Of a stretch of DNA of 64,000 nt, positions 58,284 through 64,000 are shown piece after piece. A model generated the notes under the pieces. That model was not told the origin of the DNA and did not search any database. It saw only the letters and a program-made list of their open reading frames with translations. The DNA comes from Metellina segmentata (Eukaryota; Arthropoda; Arachnida; Araneae; Tetragnathidae), in NCBI GenBank assembly GCA_947359465.1, contig OX375877.1, forward strand, positions 51,808,744-51,872,743. The letters are read 5' to 3'. A program made the translations under genes and the position numbers. Position 1 is the stretch's first letter. Every line of letters begins with the position of its first letter.

Positions 58284-58945
58284 AGACACTCAAGTAGGTA
58301 ATGATCGGTGACACCAAGCTAGCCACAGGGACTGTGTGGGGTACTTTTGAGTTTGGAACGAAGACTTGCAGGAAAGCCCACAACCGGATGGGAAAAGCTG
58401 TCTATCGACATTCAAATAGGTAATGATCGGTGACACCAAGCTCGTCACAGGGACTGTGTGGGGTACTTTTGAGTTTGGAACGAAGACTTGCAGGAAAGCC
58501 CACAACCGGATGGGAAAAGCTGTCTATCGACATTCAAATAGGTAATGATCGGTGACTTCAAGCTTGCCACAGGGACTGTGTGGGGTACTTTTGAGTTTGG
58601 AACGAAGACTTGCAGGAAAGCCCACAACCGGATGGGAAAAGCTGTCTATCGACATTCAAATAGGTAATGATCGGTGACTTCAAGCTTGCCACAGGGACTG
58701 TGTGGGGTACTTTTGAGTTTGGAACGAAGACTTGCAGGAAAGCCCACAACCGGATGGGAAAAGCTGTCTATCGACATTCAAATAGGTAATGATCGGTGAC
58801 ATGAAGATCTCCACAGGGACTGTGTGGGGTACTTTTGAGTTTGGAACAAAGATCGTGCAGGAAAGCCCACAACCACTTAGTAAAAGCTGTCTATCGACAT
58901 TCAAATAGGTAATGATCGGTGACACCAAGATCTCCGTCGATATTT
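58284..58945. repeat. 122-bp tandem array
   Basis: ATGATCGGTGAC recurs at 58301, 58423, 58545, 58667, 58789 and 58912, giving five units of 122-123 bp plus ends. Units carry CACAGGGACTGTGTGGGGTA and AGGAAAGCCCACAACC. Inner units are almost identical; the last has several changes. Because 122 is not a multiple of three, the reverse frames shift from unit to unit, so the array is not coding. Confidence 0.97.
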
Positions 58946-60309
58946 CCGAAGATATTTCGTCGAAACCACTTTGAACCACAAACAACTAAACGTCACTCAA
59001 GAATCAACGAGTTCATTAAACTCAAAACGACGAATTTATTTTGAATCGGAAGGCCTTGGACACAGAAGCAAATCATACGCTTAATTATTTTTATGTTATC
59101 ATGCATACAATCGGGCATTTTTAGGTATCTGACCTCTGCGAGAAATTACATTCACTCCCCTCGCCCCCTTCCCAAGCAGAATACGGCCTTTTCCCCCTTC
59201 ACAAGAATGGGAGACGGGAGGCTTTTGCGAAACAAATTTTCCAACAGACAGACAGTTATGTCGATTTATTACGATTACGAGTCACAATGTGGCATCCCGA
59301 GAAACACCAGGGTCACTACGACGAGATTATAAAAAAGAAACGCAAAAACGAAAAAAAGATAAAATGCTTCTTCGTAACAAAATGAGCAATAAAGACAAAA
59401 GATGAAGAATTTTTTTTTTACTTTCAGTCGCCGGAGGTGGAGGTATGCGTGCTTCGGAATAGTTTGGCAAACATTATAACGATTACGATTCCTCGATGAG
59501 AATGAAACGATTTTTTACAACCACTTTTGGGAAAAGGTGGGGAAAAAAGATGCATAAAAGAGACTTGTTTTGCCTCACAATTGCAGGTTTACCCCGTGGT
59601 TTTCGGAAACAAAAGGCCGGTTCCGACTTTTATGGCCAGGGTCACTAACAAGCGGTTCACTGTTACAATGTGATTCTTTTAGGTGTGGATGTTTTATAGT
59701 TTCCGCTGATTAGATGCAATTTTGCGTGGATTTTCAGCATTTTCTGTCGTCTGCTCGTAAAACGGGAGTGAAGAGTGGTTTCCGGAGTGATTAAAGAAGG
59801 GGCGGAAAAATGGCCACGATAATCTGTTTGGGTTGGTTGGTAGTTGGTTGATTTGGTTCTTATGGCGCGAGGTCCAAAAAAACGTCAAACACAAGATGCA
59901 AATCGGTAAAAATAATTTTTTATGTAAATAGTCTAATCAACGATAAAAAGCATTTTAAGTTACACATTTATTAAAAGTTCTTTTCATATAAAAAATTCTC
60001 GATAAAAGATGTAATTCATATTGGCCACCATTGGTAGAAACAAAATAGGAAGACTAAAAATAAAAATGGGGAAACGTGTGATAAGTGGAGTACCCTCATC
60101 TTTGGTCGATTATTAAATGAAATGTGATAAAAAATAATGAATTAGAACAATGGTAAAATGCTGCAGTGATGTAAGGAGGCAAGGGTGACCTAATAAAAGT
60201 GGTGATAAATTATTGGTGATAAAAAGTGCCGATAAAATGTGTAATACCTGTACTTGAAGCTAAAATGTGATTTATGGTGAGGTTCTTGGTAACGCTGGCA
60301 TGAGGAAGC
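58946..60309. other. Unassigned, one family 2 fragment
   Basis: A family 2 fragment lies at 59848-59895 (TCTTATGGCGCGAGGTCC, TCAAACACAAGATGC). The remainder, partly GC-balanced at 59040-59330, shows no gene or repeat. Confidence 0.45.
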
Positions 60310-60430
60310 TGTTTCCACTTCCAGTGACAAATTACAAGACAGACAATGTCAAGCAAATGGACATACACACGAAAGCGGAAGGTTTTACAGATATACAGAA
60401 GGTTTTACAGATTTATAGAAAAACAGAAGG
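60310..60430 (+). repeat. Dispersed family 2 copy
   Basis: CAAGACAGACAATGTCAAGC, then AAATGGACATACACACGAAA; it parallels 11868-11915. Confidence 0.6.
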
Positions 60431-60446
60431 TAACAGCTAGTTGTTG

Positions 60447-60605
60447 AATTTAGCACTAGAGCAACCTAATGCGATATTGGTGACAGTCCGGGATCAATCT
60501 CGAAGGAAAAGATCCAAGGACACTTCGTAATTTTGAATCACGTTCAGATGGAAAGATGAACACTTGGGCTGGCACTCCACTCTCCAAACTTTCACCGCCA
60601 CCGCA
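60447..60605 (-). mobile_element. SINE, 3' half
   Basis: AGTCCGGGATCAATCTCGAA, AAGATCCAAGGACACTTCG and GGCACTCCACTCTCCAAAC; the head is missing. Confidence 0.75.
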
Positions 60606-61882
60606 GAAACAAAATAAACGAAAACAGCTTTGACGTCAAAGATTCCCGGATAGCTTTGAAAAAGTTGATAGAATGAAATTGAAATGGACGTTCAAAACTT
60701 AGCAATGCTAATATGACTGAGTTCTTTTTGTCACACATTTTTTTGGAAATACGAATTAAAATCAGTAAAAGTATATGAAATAGTTATATATTTATGTACA
60801 ATTTCATTTCATTTAGAGAAATGAAATCCATTTATGTGAATACGAATGTTATATTAACTATAAATGGATTCAAATAAAGAATGAAAGATGTGTAATGCCA
60901 TTTTCCCATCAATAAGCAAGTGAGAAAGTTCAGAGAAGATGCTCCATGCAAGGGTCTGCAAGTAATTCCATAAAGAAGATGGCAGTAATAAACTAAAAAC
61001 ATGAGTTCGTAGTCTTCGACATTTTCATTTGTATCGTTTCAATCTAATATATCCAGCTGTAAAAACTGAACATCATACATTTAATTTACAAAAGGAAATA
61101 TTCTGTGACACTGAAAAACAAAAGAAAAGTAGTGCTGCAAATCTAGAATTGTCAATAGCGTTTAAACATCTTTTAAGAACCTGTCCATAGTATGCTTTTT
61201 AGCTTAACATTCACGACAGAATTAAAAACAATGAAATCGAATTGTTTTAAAACCTTAACAGCAAAATAACCTGTTACGGTATTACGGCAATACGCTGACA
61301 GGTAAATAATCTTATCAGCAAATATCTGGTTTACATTAAATTCAAATATTTTTTTTTGAAGCATTAAACTTTCTTCTCTGTATTCAATCTACAAGTAAGG
61401 ATAGGGTAAGATTTCGTATTAGTAAATCGTAATATAACAGGGGTAATGTCAAAATTATTAAAGAACTTAGTATCAGCTGCTCAAAAACATCAATTATTCC
61501 AGTATTTCAGCAACTTGAACAGAATTCATGAATATGAGGCTCTTATTTTAACTTACCTTAGCAAAAGTTCGTTATTTCTACGATATCGCAGGGATATTTC
61601 TCATAGAAAAAATGTCAATGTACTTTGCCCTTCAACCAATATCAATGCAACAATTAAAATACCATGGGCTTCTTTACCGACGTCTTATTTCAAATTTACC
61701 TGTATAAAAAAAAATCTATGTTTTCAAATTATCCCTGGAATCTTTTTCTTTGAAATGTTCACATCTTTTGCCATTTGACGAACCTTAATGCAACAAAGTT
61801 TGAAAAGATGTTTTCACTACAAAATTAATCCCCTAAACTCTACAAACGGATAGTCGAGTTATTGACTTCCAAATTACATGCA
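60606..61882. other. Unassigned, no gene seen
   Basis: AT-rich. Parts of 60640-60960 weakly resemble 2700-3060. The 110-codon frame at 61446-61778 has no recognisable domain. Confidence 0.4.
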
Positions 61883-61883
61883 G

Positions 61884-61945
61884 GTAGGTAGTTGAAAGTT
61901 AATTAACGTCGCACCGCAGCAACACAACGGGGGGCTATATATATT
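61884..61945 (-). mobile_element. SINE 3'-end fragment
   Basis: GTAGGTAGTTGAAAGTTAAT, then AACGTCGCACCGCAGCAACA and CAACGGGG. Confidence 0.6.
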
Positions 61946-62892
61946 CCTCTATAAAAGCAGAAGACTATACAAAGCAATCTATGAACACGGTCTGTGATCA
62001 GATCGGAAATAGAGGTTGGCAGGTTTTAGATCAACCTACAGGAGGCAAAAGGCTTAGCCCTGATTTCACTACTCAAAAACGCCTTCAGACTTTTAATGTA
62101 TTCGTCTCTATCAGTCTTCAGACTTTAGCTGTCTGCAAGGAACCTTTGAGTCGGCTGAACTGCCGACTCAGTTCATAGCTGGCATTCAATCTTTTGCTCC
62201 AAGACAAAAGAGCCTTCCCCAACAATGCCGACAACCACACAAGGCAACTAGGTAGTAGTAGCTGCTGATATGTGGACCTGACCCTCCCTCGGGGGCACCC
62301 ACGGGTTGGGTGCGGCATCAGGCCACCACGTTACGCTCCTGTTGCCCCCTCTTGTTTTCTCGCCCACCCTCGGTCTTTTGTTTTTGTTTTTTTGAAAGCG
62401 TTATTAATGAAGCGACTCGCCCGGGGCGGGACGAAACGATTTTTTTCTGCTCGGTCTCGTGTCCCCGTCCCCACCGAGACGATCCCAACCTGTTGAATGG
62501 AGTTGGGAGAATGGCGCTAATTTGTTGAAGTCGTATGCAGGCACCTTAGAAGCAGAGAGGGGTGGGGCACGAGCCTTCTTTCAAAAAGTCTAAAGTACCC
62601 TTTTTACAAGGATGATTTCTGTGCTCAGGTGGCAAATTTTTTTTTTGATTTTCCGTGACAGCAATTTTAAGATTCAACATGTGATTCTGTGGTTTTTGAT
62701 TTATTCAATTTCCCACCTTTGTTTTCTCATTAACTGAAAGAAAAAGACTTATAACATTTTGCCACCTTCTAAACATTAACAAACCAGACTCCAGGATGGG
62801 ACTTAATCAATTTTTTGGGAAAAGTGACTTATATCATTTTGCCATCAAAGCACAAATTTGAAAGTAACAATTTTTTTCCCAAGTTAATTTGG
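61946..62892. other. Unassigned, GC-richer to 62570
   Basis: Contains two overlapping hairpins at 62147-62175. The short frames 62272-62528 reflect base composition; no domain. Confidence 0.4.
62147..62175. other. Two overlapping hairpins
   Basis: TGAGTCGGC pairs with GCCGACTCA across a 6-nt loop. The loop TGAACT can instead pair with AGTTCA (62170-62175) immediately downstream. The two folds exclude each other. Confidence 0.5.
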
Positions 62893-63297
62893 CAGGATCG
62901 GGTAGCCCAGGAGGAGCAACGGATTCGCAACCAGAAGAGTTGAAATTTTGAAACTAGGTCCAACCTAAGACCGTCGTGTAAAAAAGGATGGTACACGTTA
63001 AAATTGTGCCGTGGCCTTAAATCTCCTCTCCTTTTTAAATATGTATGTATGAGTTCACTATTAATTGTGACTTACAAATCATAACACTATTGGGAACATA
63101 ATCATCATTTCGAATTTAAATTGCGCGCGGTGAAAGTTTGGAGGGTGGGGTGCCAGCTTGGGTGTTGTTCTCATCTGGCCGAGGTTCAAAATTACGAAGC
63201 GTTGTCCTTGGATCTTTCCATTAGGGATGGATCCTGGATCGTAACCAATAGCCCGTTGTGCTGCTCCAGTGCGAATTTAACTACCTACCTTAAGTTA
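62893..63297 (+). mobile_element. tRNA-derived SINE with ~115-bp insert
   Basis: The head shows GGGTAGCCCAGGAGGAGCAA (A-box region) and TGAAATTTTGAAACTAGGTCC (decayed B-box). The body resumes at about 63117 with GTGAAAGTTTGGAGGGTGG and ends ACTACCTACC. The interval 63003-63116 is foreign to the family. Confidence 0.8.
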
Positions 63298-64000
63298 ACT
63301 TGCTAGATTTTTAAAAGTTAAGAGGTAAGGGGCTCAGAACCCATCTTCAGTGAGGAAAATGCTTTCTTGCCCACTTTAAAACATTCGAATCGACTATGAC
63401 CATTGAAAAGCTGTAAAAATGATGGCCGGCACAATCTTTTACTATGAAGTGGCATAACGTCGTTTTACTCTCAAAACCATGTAAGTTCAATTTTTTTGTT
63501 TGGATTTTGAGGTTTTAACATTATTTGGTTATAAATATGCTTACTCTAAACTTTTTTCTAAGCTTCCAATTCTACATCACTTAGAAAGCTCCTATTGATG
63601 AACTTTTTAAAAGTTCGAATTTCATAACTGGTCTACAGTTTGTCGTCTAGTTTTTATCGCTGCTGAAAATTTTTGATTTCAAGGCTTACGAGTTACGATT
63701 GCAAAATGAAGTTTTATCAATAACAATCTGCAAACCCCCCCCCCAAGTATAAATCTGTTACATTGCTTAATAACTACAGTAGATCATTGATTATCTGAGA
63801 TAAATGTAGACCCAGGGCAACCAGAAATTTTAATCAAACGGACGTAATAACACACAACAAACAATGCGAAATACAGAAAAAATTACTGTACCGGTCACTG
63901 TTACTGAAAAAATATTCATAAAGCTGGGATTAAGAACATTCTATACTCGGATTTGTCCAGTATGTGATAATTTTACAATACATTTGGAAGTGAGTGAAGT
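63298..64000. other. Unassigned, no gene seen
   Basis: AT-rich; a cytosine run lies near 63736-63745. Confidence 0.45.

Noticed and set aside
58290..58985. Repetitive protein encoded by the 122-bp array
   Set aside because: The unit length is not divisible by three, so the frame changes in every unit.

Overview
The window is repeat-rich, AT-rich animal DNA with no convincing host protein-coding gene. Open frames are short, start and stop at random, and mostly lie inside repeats. The dispersed tRNA-derived SINEs, Helitrons, hAT, Tc1/mariner and PIF/Harbinger-like elements point to an arthropod. A spider-like chelicerate is my guess from the style of the repeats (low confidence, no marker gene seen). 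I read the window as intergenic or intronic sequence built from layers of nested transposons, plus several tandem arrays.

Layout. 0-6 kb: a truncated MITE split by a solo LTR, a SINE, then mostly unassigned DNA. 6-7 kb: a hAT element with a perfect 8-bp target duplication. 8.8-19 kb: SINEs, a GC-rich island, a ~210-235 bp tandem array and a triplicated ~160 bp segment. 19.8-26.3 kb: three TTA-flanked TIR elements, a TTAA-flanked element and a Helitron. 26.6-29.1 kb: a minisatellite, an intact copy of the first MITE and a Helitron. 31.3-32.4 kb: a hAT element keeping a piece of transposase. 33-37 kb: a ~313-317 bp satellite in a 943-bp higher-order repeat. 39.8-48.5 kb: the most nested zone, holding a TAA-flanked element containing a hAT MITE, two decayed Tc1 elements, a fold-back hAT inside a SINE, and a Helitron inside a TIR element. 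51.8-54.5 kb: two Helitrons in opposite orientation. 58.3-58.9 kb: a 122-bp tandem array. The rest is SINE fragments and unassigned DNA.

The sequence lets insertions be ordered. Target-site duplications, or paralogous empty sites within this same window, mark a solo LTR, a Helitron, four hAT copies and several TIR elements. The recognisable coding remnants are two Tc1 transposase halves, at 42.2-42.6 kb and 43.8-44.5 kb, and a hAT transposase fragment at 31.4-31.6 kb. All are broken. I found no new gene system. The best candidates for something undescribed are the higher-order satellite, the Helitron families that share one 3' tail, and a sequence core shared by otherwise different elements.
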